Of a DNA stretch of 64,000 bases, positions 50,769-60,214 are shown piece after piece. This DNA is from JBCAXA01 sp038749025. GTDB taxonomy: Bacteria > Pseudomonadota > Gammaproteobacteria > Steroidobacterales > Woeseiaceae. Both the position numbers and the translations under genes were made by a program. How positions within the stretch are numbered: the first letter of the stretch is position 1; each line of letters begins with the position of its first letter. The stretch lies in assembly GCA_038749025.1 (NCBI GenBank), contig JBCDIL010000011.1, positions 1 to 64,000 on the forward strand. The letters run 5' to 3'. The notes below the pieces were generated by a model, which did not search any database, was not told the DNA's origin, and saw only the letters and a list, made by a program, of their open reading frames with translations.

Positions 50769-51359
50769 TTACGTAAACGAAACGTCGGGTACCGCGCGTT
50801 TTTCCTCCGCTTCAATTTCAAGGTGGCTCGCGGCGTTGAACCCGAACATGCCGGCGAGAATACTGTTCGGGAAGTTCTCGCGTGTGATGTTGTAGTTCAT
50901 CACGGCATCGTTAAATGCTTGGCGCGCAAACGCCACCTTGTTCTCGGTCGTCGCTAACTCTTCCTGAAAGTGCATCATGTTTTCGTTGGCTTTGAGGTCA
51001 GGGTATGCCTCGGCGAGAGCGAACAATCGTCCTAGTGCGGCACCGAGACCGCTCTCGGCCGCGCCTAACTCCGCGATTAACGCGGCATTAGCCGGATCGT
51101 CCTTTGCGGCGTTCAGTCCGGACACAGCTTGGTTACGGGCTGATACGACGGCGTCGAGTGTTTCGCGTTCGTGTTTCATGTAGCCTTTGACCGCTTCGAC
51201 CAGATTCGGAATCAAATCGTGGCGGCGCGTCAGCTGGACGTCGATCTGTGAAAACGCATTGGCGACACGATTTTTGTCCGCAACCAGGCGGTTGTAGATC
51301 GCAATGCCAAACACCACCAGGGCCACTATGACGCCTAGAAAGATGAGAAACCCCGTCAT
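50769..51359 (-). CDS. lemA: LemA family protein
   Basis: A 196-residue protein. An N-terminal helix (about 3-23) is followed by the LemA signature FSQIDVQLTRRHDLIPNLVEAVKGY and YPDLKANENMMHFQEEL. The family is often beside M48 proteases, as here (the M48 gene starts 42 bases after the stop). Function is unknown; the protein is membrane-anchored and helical. Confidence 0.95.
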   Translation of the reverse strand: MTGFLIFLGVIVALVVFGIAIYNRLVADKNRVANAFSQIDVQLTRRHDLIPNLVEAVKGYMKHERETLDAVVSARNQAVSGLNAAKDDPANAALIAELGAAESGLGAALGRLFALAEAYPDLKANENMMHFQEELATTENKVAFARQAFNDAVMNYNITRENFPNSILAGMFGFNAASHLEIEAEEKRAVPDVSFT

Positions 51360-51408
51360 CGATGACTCCCATTCCCAAGTCTTTAGACAGAATACCGGCT
51401 GGTTCGCG

Positions 51409-52389
51409 GTGAGGCTAGCGATGCTTGTGCTGCTGCTCGCGCCGCTCGATAGAGCGGTCGCGGATCAACAGTGGGCGACGCGTGATGCTGCGTTGATGGG
51501 TACACGGATTAGCGTCACGGTCGCCGGCGTTCCGGCGGAAACCGCCAACGCGGCCATCGACGCTGTCTTGGCGGAGATTTCCCGCATCGAACAGCTGATG
51601 AGCACCTATATCGACGAAAGCGCGATTTCGGCAATCAATCGCGATGCGCACCGCGGTCCGGTTGCCGCCGGCGCCGAACTCTATGGACTGATCGAGCAGT
51701 CATTAGCGTTTTCGCGAATGTCGGATGGGGCATTCGATATCACCTACGATTCGGTTGGCCAACACTACGATTTTCGCGCCGGCAAACGTCCGGACGACGC
51801 AACGACCGAGCGCGAACGTGTCCGTATCGGCTATAACCAATTGAGTCTCAATCCAGACGATTACAGCATTGCGTTCTCGCACGAGGGTGTGCGGATCAAC
51901 CTCGGTGGAATCGCCAAGGGCTATGCCGTTGAACAAGCGGTTGGTGTGTTGGCTCGTTTCGGCGTACGGCACGCGATGATTTCCGCCGGCGGTGACACTC
52001 GCCTCGTCGGCGATAGGCTAGGACAGCCATGGATCGTTGGTATCCAAAACCCGCGCGCTGACGATTCGGTTGCCGTGCGACTCGGCCTTGCCGATGAGGC
52101 GATCTCGACATCCGGCGACTACGAGCGCTACTTCGAGGCCGACGGTGTGCGCTATCACCATATTGTCTCACCCCAGTCCGGCCGCCCGGCCGAAGGGGTG
52201 CGGAGCGCGAGTGTCATTGGTCCGAACGGCGTTTGGACCGACGCACTGTCCACCACGGTCTTCGTTTTGGGTGTCGAGGCCGGTCTCGCGTTGATCGACT
52301 CATTGGCTGACTATGAGGCAGTCATCGTCGATGAACGTCAACGGTTGCATTATTCGCACGGTTTGGCGGCTGGCGATGTCGCTGAATAG
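51409..52389 (+). CDS. apbE: ApbE-family FAD:protein FMN transferase
   Basis: About 326 residues. An N-terminal hydrophobic stretch (MLVLLLAPLDRAVA) is a signal peptide. Family motifs are GTRISVTV, INLGGIAKGYAVEQA, SAGGDTRLVGD and TDALSTTVFVLG, the last two carrying the Mg/FAD-binding residues. It flavinylates periplasmic targets such as Rnf/Nqr subunits; none is encoded nearby. GTG 51409 and ATG 51421 are both plausible starts; a GAGG lies before 51421. It is divergent from lemA. Confidence 0.88.
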   Translation: MRLAMLVLLLAPLDRAVADQQWATRDAALMGTRISVTVAGVPAETANAAIDAVLAEISRIEQLMSTYIDESAISAINRDAHRGPVAAGAELYGLIEQSLAFSRMSDGAFDITYDSVGQHYDFRAGKRPDDATTERERVRIGYNQLSLNPDDYSIAFSHEGVRINLGGIAKGYAVEQAVGVLARFGVRHAMISAGGDTRLVGDRLGQPWIVGIQNPRADDSVAVRLGLADEAISTSGDYERYFEADGVRYHHIVSPQSGRPAEGVRSASVIGPNGVWTDALSTTVFVLGVEAGLALIDSLADYEAVIVDERQRLHYSHGLAAGDVAE

Positions 52390-52532
52390 AGACAGTTTAG
52401 CCTTCAATTTCAGCGAGTTACGATAGAACTCGAGAGCGGCGCAGGTGGTCGAACCTGTTTTCTTGGGGCGCGCGCTCGAAGGCGTCGACTGGGTCAAGGA
52501 AATACCCCAGCTAACCCGGTACAACAGTGGAT

Positions 52533-52548
52533 TGTGACTTTGGTCACG
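52533..52548 (+). promoter_or_regulatory. CRP-like binding site upstream of the TlpA-family gene
   Basis: TGTGACTTTGGTCACG matches the CRP pattern TGTGA-N6-TCACA at nine of ten arm positions. It lies 108 bases before the ATG at 52656. A -10-like TATTAT is at 52574-52579, so the site would be centred near -45. No other strong -35 is seen, which suits an activator-dependent promoter. Confidence 0.4.
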
Positions 52549-52573
52549 GCCATAGACCGGCACGGGTTGCGAG

Positions 52574-52579
52574 TATTAT
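52574..52579 (+). promoter_or_regulatory. Candidate -10 hexamer for the TlpA-family gene
   Basis: TATTAT differs from TATAAT at one position. It is 76 bases upstream of the ATG at 52656, with the CRP-like site about 25 bases further upstream. A weak -35 region fits activator dependence. Confidence 0.35.
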
Positions 52580-52655
52580 GTCTTCCCGCTGCCGGCACTT
52601 CGTTTGGGTTCAGTCCCGGTTGCGACTAACCGGGTAAACTACGGGATCTCACAGA

Positions 52656-53159
52656 ATGCGACATACCCTACACCGTGCTCTTCGCGTGGCCTTGCTACTG
52701 ATTCTGCCGACCTTCGCCGCGGCCGATCTTGCTGAGCAACGTCCGGCGCCCGATTTCACGCTCGACAGTTTCAGTGGCGACACGCTCAGTCTCACGGACT
52801 TTCGCGGCGACGTCATCATGATCAATTTCTGGGCAACCTGGTGTGGCCCATGCCGTGAGGAAATGCCGATCCTCGACGAGCTGTATTCACGCTACAACCG
52901 CGCAGGCTTTCAGTTACTCGGCGTCAATATCGACGACGAGCCACAACGTGCCAAGGACATGATTGCGGAGCTGGGCGTCAGCTTTCCGGTTTTATTCGAT
53001 AGCAGTAAGCAAGTGAGTGAGTTGTATGCCGTTCAGGCTATGCCGGTGTCGGTCATGGTCGATCGCCAAGGCATGGTTCGCTACGTGCACCACGGCTATA
53101 AGCCAGGCTACGAAGACAAATACCTCGATCAGATTCGCGAGTTGATTCGCGAGCGCTAA
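52656..53159 (+). CDS. TlpA/ResA-type periplasmic thiol-disulfide protein
   Basis: A 167-residue protein with a signal peptide (about 1-23, cleavage after AAA). The thioredoxin-like fold holds INFWATWCGPCREEMP with the active CxxC at Cys63 and Cys66, and the cis-Pro in AMPVSVMVD. It is of usual size for ResA/TlpA-like reductases that keep periplasmic or haem-related thiols reduced. It is on the same strand as the following TPR/ExbBD genes but separated by about 50 bases with a hairpin. Confidence 0.92.
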   Translation: MRHTLHRALRVALLLILPTFAAADLAEQRPAPDFTLDSFSGDTLSLTDFRGDVIMINFWATWCGPCREEMPILDELYSRYNRAGFQLLGVNIDDEPQRAKDMIAELGVSFPVLFDSSKQVSELYAVQAMPVSVMVDRQGMVRYVHHGYKPGYEDKYLDQIRELIRER

Positions 53160-53169
53160 TGACCGTTGG

Positions 53170-53191
53170 GCCGGCGCCCTGCGGCGCCGGC
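53170..53191. repeat. GC-rich hairpin between the TlpA-family gene and the next gene
   Basis: GCCGGCGCC, CTGC, GGCGCCGGC is a perfect 9-bp stem with a four-base loop. No T run follows, so it is not a standard intrinsic terminator; it may act as a partial terminator or mRNA stabiliser. It lies 10 bases after the stop. Confidence 0.55.
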
Positions 53192-53208
53192 GCACAACGC
53201 TGGGAGTA

Positions 53209-53739
53209 ATGACGTTGAAAACCGCGCAGTTCGCTTTGTTTCTGCTTTGCCTCGGTGGCTTCTCGATTGGCTCAACGCAGGCCGACACTACCGACACAGG
53301 CCTTGATGCCGAAGTACAAGCGCTTAAAAAGCAGGTGCTCGATCTCAACCGCGACTTATTCCTGCTCGAAGAGGAATTGTTGTTCCCGGCGAATTCACAG
53401 GTCGCATTGTTTTTGTCGCTCGACATCGGTGATTTTTTTGCACTGGAATCGGTGAAGATCGAGATCGACGGCAAAGAAGTCGCCCACTATCTGTATTCGG
53501 AACGAGAAGCCGAAGCGCTGCTGCGCGGCGGTGTCCACCGGGTGTTTCTTGGCAACTTAAAAGCGGGTGACCATGAGTTAGTGGCTTACTTCACCGGCGA
53601 GGGGCCGCACTCACGTCAGTACAAGCGCGGCGCCGACTACACGTTTACAAAAAAACTCGGTGCGAAGTACATGGAGCTTCGTATTTCGGACCGCCAGAGC
53701 AAGCAACAGCCCGAGTTCTTTATCCAAGAATGGGAATAA
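53209..53739 (+). CDS. Exported coiled-coil/beta protein, unknown function
   Basis: A 176-residue protein with a signal peptide (about 1-25). A short helix (about 30-58, LDAEVQALKKQVLDLNRDLFLLEEELL) precedes a beta-rich region with ALFLSLDIGDFFALESVKIEIDGKE and GDHELVAYFTGEG. GGGAG precedes the ATG at 53209. No family is recognised. It precedes the TPR gene by four bases and belongs to the same run as ExbB/ExbD. Confidence 0.82.
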   Translation: MTLKTAQFALFLLCLGGFSIGSTQADTTDTGLDAEVQALKKQVLDLNRDLFLLEEELLFPANSQVALFLSLDIGDFFALESVKIEIDGKEVAHYLYSEREAEALLRGGVHRVFLGNLKAGDHELVAYFTGEGPHSRQYKRGADYTFTKKLGAKYMELRISDRQSKQQPEFFIQEWE

Positions 53740-53743
53740 ACGG

Positions 53744-55609
53744 GTGCTGGGATGCTGCCTAAAACGATTGGCGATCGTCGCTACAGCGGCGACGTCGGTG
53801 CTTTGCCTGCCCGCCGTCGCAGCCCCGCCGTTACAGGTTGAAGATCCGTACTACGGCCAAGCGCTGTTCAATTTCTATCAAGGCGAGTATTTCGATTCGA
53901 TTATCGATATCACCGCTGCATCGGCGCGGGACCGATTGCCCCATCACGCGGATGACGCGGAGCTGTTACTTGGCGGTCTGTATCTGTCGTATGGCTTGCA
54001 TGATGAAGCCGCAACGATCTTCGACCGACTCTTAGCCACCAAGACGGAACCGGCGGTACGGGACCGCACGTGGTTTTTTCTTGCGAAGATTCGTTATCAA
54101 CGTGGTTTTCACGCTGAGGCGCTGAAGGCACTCGAGTCCATCGAGGGACGTTTAGAAAAAGCCTTGCGTGCCGAGCGGCGCATGATGCACGCCAATGTTT
54201 TGATGGAGCTTGAGCGTTACGATGAAGCGGCGCGGTTGCTTGAGGGTTGGCGCGGGCCGGAGGACTGGCACCATTTTGCGTCGTACAACTTAGGCGTGGC
54301 CTACGTTCGCGCTGGCAATATCATCGCTGGCGCCCGCATCCTAGAAGAACTCGGCCGTCGTGGTGACGTCGACGTCGAGGAATTTCGGGCACTGCAAGAC
54401 CGAGCCAATGTAGCGCTCGGCTATGCGTACCTACAAAACAAGCAACCGGACGACGCCAAGACCGTCTTGCAGCGGGTCCGGCTGGACGGTCCTTACTCGA
54501 ACAAAGCGTTACTCGGTGTCGGTTGGGCGGATGCCGAGCTGAAAAATTATCGGCGCGCGTTGGTGCCGTGGCTTGAGTTGCGGGGCCGCGATCTGCTCGA
54601 TGCGGCGGTACAGGAGTCGTTGCTCGCTATACCGTTCGCTTACGGACAGCTGGATGCCAATAACGAGGCGGCGCAGCAATACCTATTGGCGATCGAAGCC
54701 TACGTCGATGAAACGCAGCGTCTCGATACAGCGATCGAACGGATCGAGTCCGGGGAAATCGTCGCGGACCTGCTAGCGCTAGACCCCGATATCGATGCCG
54801 ATGCCGGTTGGTTTTGGCAGCTGCGCGCGGTACCCGACAGTTATGAATCGCGCTATCTGTACCACTTGCTGGCGTCGCATGAGTTTCAGGAGGCACTGAA
54901 GAACTTTCGCGATCTTGGCCAACTGCGCGACAACCTCGATATCTGGCGCGAGAATGTCGGAGTTTTCGACAGCATGATAGAGACGCGCGAGTTGTCCTTC
55001 GATGCGCGTCGACCGAAGGCATTAGAAACGGTCAACGGCAACGATCTAGATGACCTCCAAAACCATGCCGATCTGTTGTCCGCTCGTATCGCCACGATTC
55101 GCAGCGAACGCAACGTTGCGGCTATGGCGCCGTCAAGCGAAGCGCAATTGTGGGAAGAGATTGCCGATTACGCCGCGACGCCTGGACTAGAAGGTTCATG
55201 GCCCGAGGCGGCTGACGCCCGCAATAAGTTGCGCCTGCTGCGCGGCGTGATGCAGTGGGAGATGGAAAAGAGTTTCCCGGCGCGCGTGTGGCAAATCGAA
55301 AAAGATCTACGCGACATTAATCGTGCGCTCGATATGTCACGCGGTCTGCATGCGAAAGTGGCAATAGCACTCGACGACGAACCGGAGCGTTTCGCTGAGT
55401 TTCGCCGCCGCATCGCTGATTTAATTCCACGAATTAATGCGTTATCGAGCGCGCTTGATACGTTACTGGTTAGGCAACAAGCCGTTGTAAACAGCATTGC
55501 TGTTACTGAGTTGGAGGCGCGTAAGGAACGGCTTGACACATATACCGTACAGGCACGTTTTGCGCTGGCATCGATTTACGATCGCGCGTCCGGCGGGGGG
55601 CAAAACTAG
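53744..55609 (+). CDS. Exported TPR-type protein
   Basis: A 621-residue protein with a signal peptide (about 5-27) if GTG 53744 is the start. TPR-like helical pairs run through about 40-340 (ELLLGGLYLSYGLHDEAATIFDRLL, FFLAKIRYQRGFHAEALKAL, ALLGVGWADAELKNYRRAL). The second half (about 380-610) is helical and charged without clear repeats. This pattern resembles the exported TPR proteins next to ExbB/ExbD genes in gliding-type Agl and related loci. The stop shares a base with the next GTG. Confidence 0.85.
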   Translation: MLGCCLKRLAIVATAATSVLCLPAVAAPPLQVEDPYYGQALFNFYQGEYFDSIIDITAASARDRLPHHADDAELLLGGLYLSYGLHDEAATIFDRLLATKTEPAVRDRTWFFLAKIRYQRGFHAEALKALESIEGRLEKALRAERRMMHANVLMELERYDEAARLLEGWRGPEDWHHFASYNLGVAYVRAGNIIAGARILEELGRRGDVDVEEFRALQDRANVALGYAYLQNKQPDDAKTVLQRVRLDGPYSNKALLGVGWADAELKNYRRALVPWLELRGRDLLDAAVQESLLAIPFAYGQLDANNEAAQQYLLAIEAYVDETQRLDTAIERIESGEIVADLLALDPDIDADAGWFWQLRAVPDSYESRYLYHLLASHEFQEALKNFRDLGQLRDNLDIWRENVGVFDSMIETRELSFDARRPKALETVNGNDLDDLQNHADLLSARIATIRSERNVAAMAPSSEAQLWEEIADYAATPGLEGSWPEAADARNKLRLLRGVMQWEMEKSFPARVWQIEKDLRDINRALDMSRGLHAKVAIALDDEPERFAEFRRRIADLIPRINALSSALDTLLVRQQAVVNSIAVTELEARKERLDTYTVQARFALASIYDRASGGGQN

Positions 55610-58425
55610 TGTCCCAATCGACGACAGCTGCACTGATTGCGATGAGTTGGTTATGGCCCTTCGGCGATGACGTAAACCCAAATCGTGACGAGACGATTCG
55701 GAGTCTCGAAGAACGTGAAGTAACGGTTATTCCGTCTGAGCCGATTGAAAATTCGGCTGAGCTGGCGCGTGACAATTACCGGGCGTTCTTGGATTTGGTG
55801 GGTGACGATCCGCGCCTTAGCGTCGAAGCGATGCGCCGCTTAGCGGATATCGAGCTTGAGATTCACGAATCGCAACAGCTGGCTGAGAACATCGATTCGC
55901 TCGGTGAGGTGGGTTACGACAGCGCGATCCGACTTTATGAGCAACTGTTGGATCGTTATCCCGACTACGAACGCAATGACATGGTGCGATACCAATTGGC
56001 TCGTGCCTACGAAAGCGCCGCGCAGCCGGAATCCGCGCTGACAACGCTCGATGCGTTGGTTCAAGACTATCCCCGCACCGATCTCATCGACGAGGTGCAG
56101 TTTCGCCGTGGCGAGATGCTATTCATCAATAAACGTTACGGGCCGGCGGAAGACGCCTACGGCAGCGTTGTGGATTTTGGTGATGAGTCGACGTTTTACG
56201 AACAGTCATTGTACAAACTAGGGTGGGCTCGCTTTAAGCAGTCGTTCCTTGAAGAGAGCTTTGATCCGTTTTTTGAGCTGTTGGACCGCAAGCTCCCCGA
56301 TGACACCGAAGAGGCGCCCATCGTTCTTGAAGACAGCCTATCGAGGGCCGAACGGGAACTGGTTGCCGATACATTTCGTGTGTTGTCGATCAGCTTTTCG
56401 TACCTAGACGGTGCCGAAACCATCGACAACTACCTCGGCCGTCGCGCACAGCCTAGCTACGCTCATATTATTTACGCAAACCTCGGCGACCTCTATCTCA
56501 GCAAAGAACGTTTTGCCGATGCGGCCGGGACTTATCGTGCCTATGTAGAGCGCGATCCATTGCATTTCCGGGCTCCGCTCCTGCAAGAGCGTGTGATCGA
56601 GGCTTACAAGCAGGGTGGATTTCCCGGTGAAGTGCTGAGCGCAAAAGCGGAGTTCGTTGAGCGCTACGGCATGGATACGGCGTTTTGGACAACGCGCGAG
56701 CGCGAGCAGCACCCAGCGGTTGTGACGAGCTTGAAGTCCAACCTCGATGACCTGGCGCAGTTCTATCACGCTAAAGCGCAGCAGGAGAGATCGCGTCCGG
56801 ATTACCAGACGGCCGCCCGTTGGTACCGTAAATACCTCGATTACTTCCCAGGCGAAGACGATTCAGCGAACACAAACTTTTTGTTAGCTGAGATTCTTTA
56901 TGAGTCTGGTGACTACGCGCAAGCAACCAGCGAGTATGAAACGACAGCGTACACCTACGCGTTGCACGACAAATCCGCAGAAGCCGGCTATGCCGCTTTG
57001 CTGGCCTATCAGCGTCATGAGGAAACACTGGCGGATCCCGTACAGAAAAATGATTGGCATCAGTTGTATCTCGACAGCGGTTTACGCTTTGCCGATACCT
57101 ACCCGGAGCATCCGCAAGCAGCGCCGGTGATGACAACGGTGGCAGAGGATTTGTTCGGTCAAGGGCAGTTCGATCTAGCGATCGCCGTTGCGCGCAACGT
57201 TGTGGCGAAGCAGCCGGAACCGGAGCGGGAGCTGCTCGATACATCGTGGACGGTTATCGCGCATTCGCATTTCGATCTGGCGCAGTACGCTAAGGCGGAA
57301 TCGGCTTATTTATCGCTGACGCCTTTCATTCCGGCCAATGAGGTCGAGCGGCAGACCGAGATTCGTGAGCGCATCGCCTCGTCGGTCTATAAGCAAGGCG
57401 AACAAGCCCGCGCTGCCGGTGATTTGGCGGGGGCAGTTAGTAATTTCCGCCGCGTCGGATTGGTCGCGGTTGGTTCGCCGATCATAGAAACAGCCGAATA
57501 CGATGCGGCATCGGCGTTGATCGAGCTTGAGGATTGGGCCGCTGCGGCCAGCGTTCTGGAGCAATTTCGCCAAACTTTCCCGGATAGCGAATTCAACGAG
57601 GAAGCGACACGCAAACTCGCCGTTGTTTATTTGAAAGGTGGCGATCAAGGGCGTGCGGCCGAAGAGTTCGAGCGCATGGCGAACGCCACCGGCGCAACGC
57701 CTGATATGCGACGTGAAGCGCTTTGGCAAGCCACCGATCTTTATCGCGACACCGGTAACCCGGCGAAGGAAGCGGCGTTGCTTGAGCGAATTGTCAATGA
57801 GTACCCCGAGCCGTTGTCGGAATCGATCGAAGCGAGGCTGCGGCTGGCCGATGGTGCCGGTGCACGAAACGACTCCGCGTCGCGCTCGTTCTGGCTGCGC
57901 GAGATTATCAGTGCCGATGCGACGGCTGGCGTTGACCGAACCGATCGCAGCAAATTCCTAGCGGCGAAAGCGACACTGGAGTTGGCCGAGCCGCAACGCT
58001 TGGCGTTTAGCGCGATGCAACTGACGATTCCTCTAAAACAGAGTTTGGGCGTCAAAAAAGACCTGATGGAGGGTCTGATTGCGGCGTATAGCAGGGCTTC
58101 GGACTACGGGGTTGCCGAGGTGACAACGGCCGCCACCTTCCGAATTGGCGAGGCCTATCAACTGTTCAGTCGCGACCTGATGGAGTCTGAACGACCGGCC
58201 GACCTCAACGCCGATGCACTTGAGCAGTACGAGATCTTGCTCGAGGAACAAGCGTTTCCGTTTGAGGAGCAGGCCATCGACCTTTACAAGGCTAACGCGG
58301 CGCGTGCCGCCGATGGCGTCTATGACGAATGGGTTCGGCGCAGTTTTGATGCGCTGGCGGAGCTGTTGCCTGCTCGCTACGCCAAGTACGAACGGAGTGA
58401 AAATGCGCTGGCTACCCTTAACTAA
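55609..58425 (+). CDS. Large TPR-repeat protein
   Basis: A 938-residue protein full of TPR/Sel1-like helical pairs, for example YDSAIRLYEQLLDRYPDYERNDMVRYQLARAYES, VQFRRGEMLFINKRYGPAEDAY and FLLAEILYESGDYAQATSEYE. No catalytic domain is visible. It starts at GTG 55609 overlapping the previous stop; ATG 55645 is an alternative. A clear signal peptide is not seen from either start, so the location is uncertain. It is a likely scaffold for the envelope complex. Confidence 0.85.
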   Translation: MSQSTTAALIAMSWLWPFGDDVNPNRDETIRSLEEREVTVIPSEPIENSAELARDNYRAFLDLVGDDPRLSVEAMRRLADIELEIHESQQLAENIDSLGEVGYDSAIRLYEQLLDRYPDYERNDMVRYQLARAYESAAQPESALTTLDALVQDYPRTDLIDEVQFRRGEMLFINKRYGPAEDAYGSVVDFGDESTFYEQSLYKLGWARFKQSFLEESFDPFFELLDRKLPDDTEEAPIVLEDSLSRAERELVADTFRVLSISFSYLDGAETIDNYLGRRAQPSYAHIIYANLGDLYLSKERFADAAGTYRAYVERDPLHFRAPLLQERVIEAYKQGGFPGEVLSAKAEFVERYGMDTAFWTTREREQHPAVVTSLKSNLDDLAQFYHAKAQQERSRPDYQTAARWYRKYLDYFPGEDDSANTNFLLAEILYESGDYAQATSEYETTAYTYALHDKSAEAGYAALLAYQRHEETLADPVQKNDWHQLYLDSGLRFADTYPEHPQAAPVMTTVAEDLFGQGQFDLAIAVARNVVAKQPEPERELLDTSWTVIAHSHFDLAQYAKAESAYLSLTPFIPANEVERQTEIRERIASSVYKQGEQARAAGDLAGAVSNFRRVGLVAVGSPIIETAEYDAASALIELEDWAAAASVLEQFRQTFPDSEFNEEATRKLAVVYLKGGDQGRAAEEFERMANATGATPDMRREALWQATDLYRDTGNPAKEAALLERIVNEYPEPLSESIEARLRLADGAGARNDSASRSFWLREIISADATAGVDRTDRSKFLAAKATLELAEPQRLAFSAMQLTIPLKQSLGVKKDLMEGLIAAYSRASDYGVAEVTTAATFRIGEAYQLFSRDLMESERPADLNADALEQYEILLEEQAFPFEEQAIDLYKANAARAADGVYDEWVRRSFDALAELLPARYAKYERSENALATLN

Positions 58426-59062
58426 TCTCGTGGCTTTGCTCTGCCTGGCCGGTTGCGCTGCGCCGGGCGGCACACCGTCGAGTGGCGCTACGTCACCTCA
58501 GCCTGAAACAGATCGTGTCATTGCCTCGGCATCGGTCCCAGCGGCCAGTGGGAGTGGCGCGGCAATGACCGATGCGGCGTTAGCACCGCCGGAGGTGGCG
58601 GCCGCTTATGGACGAGCCGTACTGCTCCTAGAGACGGGCGATCAAAGCGGCGCCGAGTCTGAGTTCAAGCGTTTTATTGCGGCTCATCCCGGTTACGCGG
58701 GCCCGCACGTAAATCTCTCCATTATCTATACCGCTCAGGGTCGTTTGGACGATGCGCAAGCGGCGATCGATACGGCGCTAACGTTGAACCCGCAATCAGC
58801 CGAAGCGATGAACCAACAAGGCATACTGCATCGCAGAAATGGCCAATTTACGGAAGCAGAGAGCGCATATTTGAAGGCGATCACAGTTCGGCCTGACTAC
58901 CCGTTGGCACACTTGAACCTCGGGATCTTGAACGAGCTTTATTTCGGTCGATTGGTCGATGCATTGGAGTTTTATCGCTCGTACCAATTATTGACTCCCG
59001 ACGAGGACCCGACGGTTGCGCGCTGGATCACCGATCTGACGCGTCGAACAGGTCAGAACTAG
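58403..59062 (+). CDS. TPR lipoprotein
   Basis: A 219-residue protein with lipobox CLAGC (Cys near 17). A Ser/Ala/Pro-rich linker (20-65) is followed by TPRs from about 70 to 205: AYGRAVLLLETGDQSGAESEFKRFI, PHVNLSIIYTAQGRLDDAQAAIDTAL and AEAMNQQGILHRRNGQFTEAESAYLKAI. GGAGTG precedes the ATG at 58403, and the gene overlaps the previous one by 23 bases. It is probably an outer-membrane partner of the ExbB/ExbD system. Confidence 0.9.
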   Translation: MRWLPLTNLVALLCLAGCAAPGGTPSSGATSPQPETDRVIASASVPAASGSGAAMTDAALAPPEVAAAYGRAVLLLETGDQSGAESEFKRFIAAHPGYAGPHVNLSIIYTAQGRLDDAQAAIDTALTLNPQSAEAMNQQGILHRRNGQFTEAESAYLKAITVRPDYPLAHLNLGILNELYFGRLVDALEFYRSYQLLTPDEDPTVARWITDLTRRTGQN

Positions 59063-59078
59063 GGCTTAGGACTCGCCA

Positions 59079-59516
59079 ATGCAGCACCATCGCAGTACCA
59101 CAGTCTGGGCAACCGTTGCCGGCATTTTTCTGTCGGTAGCGACGCTTAGTGCGCAGGAAGCGGAACCGATTGCCGTTGACGATATCGAGCCCGGTGTATC
59201 CGGTTCCGAACTCGATGCCGCCGGCGCGGATGCGCCGCCTGGCCCTGGACCCGACGAAGGCGTTGTGCGGCGCGCTTCCGACAGTGGCGTCATCGATGAG
59301 CTAGATCTCGGCAGCACCACGATTACCGGTAACCAAGAGTTACCGAAGGTCTTGTATATCTTGCCTTGGAAGCAAGCGGATCTCGGCGATTTGGTGGGCC
59401 GACCCGTCAATACCCTATTGGACGAGGCGCTTGAGCCTGTCGATCGGGATGTGTTCCGTCGCCAGAGCCGCTATTACGAATCTTTGTACAACGTCGAACC
59501 GGTTGAAGAGCCGTAG
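59079..59516 (+). CDS. Conserved exported protein of ExbBD-linked loci, unknown function
   Basis: A 145-residue protein with a signal peptide (about 1-26, ending LSAQ). An acidic, Pro/Gly-rich linker (30-70) is followed by a conserved-looking block ITGNQELPKVLYILPWKQADLGDLVGRPVNTLLDEAL. This block looks specific and well constrained, which supports a real gene; I cannot name the family. It lies 47 bases upstream of exbB. Confidence 0.8.
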   Translation: MQHHRSTTVWATVAGIFLSVATLSAQEAEPIAVDDIEPGVSGSELDAAGADAPPGPGPDEGVVRRASDSGVIDELDLGSTTITGNQELPKVLYILPWKQADLGDLVGRPVNTLLDEALEPVDRDVFRRQSRYYESLYNVEPVEEP

Positions 59517-59563
59517 TCGATGTTGCTTTTTCACGCATTTGATGACGTAAGAGGAAGAGTCAA

Positions 59564-60214
59564 ATGAATGCTATAGACGCTGTTGTCAATTTTTTCCAGA
59601 ACGGTGGCGCGTTCATGTACCCAATCCTAGTTGTTTTTGGTTTGGGTTTGGCTATCGCCTTCGAGCGCTACACCTACCTGTCGGTTTCCGGTGCCAAGAA
59701 CCGAGCTTTGTGGAAAAAGGTCGTTCCGCTTTTGAAAGCGGGTCACTTCAAGCAAGCCTCGGAAATGACGTCTAAATCGGGCGCTGCGATCGGCACCGTG
59801 ATGAGTTACGGCTTGTACCGTATTGGCTCGGCACGGCGCCGCGACGATATCGAAAAAGCGATGGACGAGAGCTTGATGGAGGTCTTGCCGCGTCTTGAGA
59901 AGCGCACCCACTATCTTGCCACGCTGGCTAACATCGCCACACTGCTCGGTCTACTCGGTACCATTATCGGTCTGATTCGGGCGTTTACTGCTGTCGCTCA
60001 GGCAAACCCGGCGGATAAGGCAGATATGCTCTCGGCCAGTATCTCGGTCGCGATGAACACAACCGCGTTTGGTTTGATGGTCGCTATCCCACTGCTGCTT
60101 TTGCACAGTGTGTTGCAGACCAAAACCAATACGATTGTCGATTCGCTTGAGATGGCGTCGGTCAAGTTCCTTAATGCGGTCACGGAGCGCCGTGAAGCAG
60201 GAGCCGCCGCGTGA
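59564..60214 (+). CDS. exbB: ExbB/TolQ/MotA-type proton channel
   Basis: A 216-residue protein with three membrane helices (about 15-38, 118-138 and 158-182). LLGTIIGLIRAF and SISVAMNTTAFGLMVAIPLLLL are the conserved TolQ/ExbB pore segments, with the Thr pair for the proton path. AGAGGAAG precedes the ATG. The following gene overlaps as GTGA. With the two ExbD genes and the TonB-like gene it should use the proton gradient to energise an outer-membrane or surface partner. The symbol marks family level only. Confidence 0.92.
   Translation: MNAIDAVVNFFQNGGAFMYPILVVFGLGLAIAFERYTYLSVSGAKNRALWKKVVPLLKAGHFKQASEMTSKSGAAIGTVMSYGLYRIGSARRRDDIEKAMDESLMEVLPRLEKRTHYLATLANIATLLGLLGTIIGLIRAFTAVAQANPADKADMLSASISVAMNTTAFGLMVAIPLLLLHSVLQTKTNTIVDSLEMASVKFLNAVTERREAGAAA

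Noticed and set aside
52300..52563. Minus-strand 87-residue frame in the gap before the TlpA-type gene
   Set aside because: It overlaps apbE, has no ribosome site or recognisable pattern, and covers the likely promoter region.
53170..53191. Intrinsic terminator after the TlpA-type gene
   Set aside because: The stem is strong but no T run follows on either strand, so it is listed only as a hairpin.
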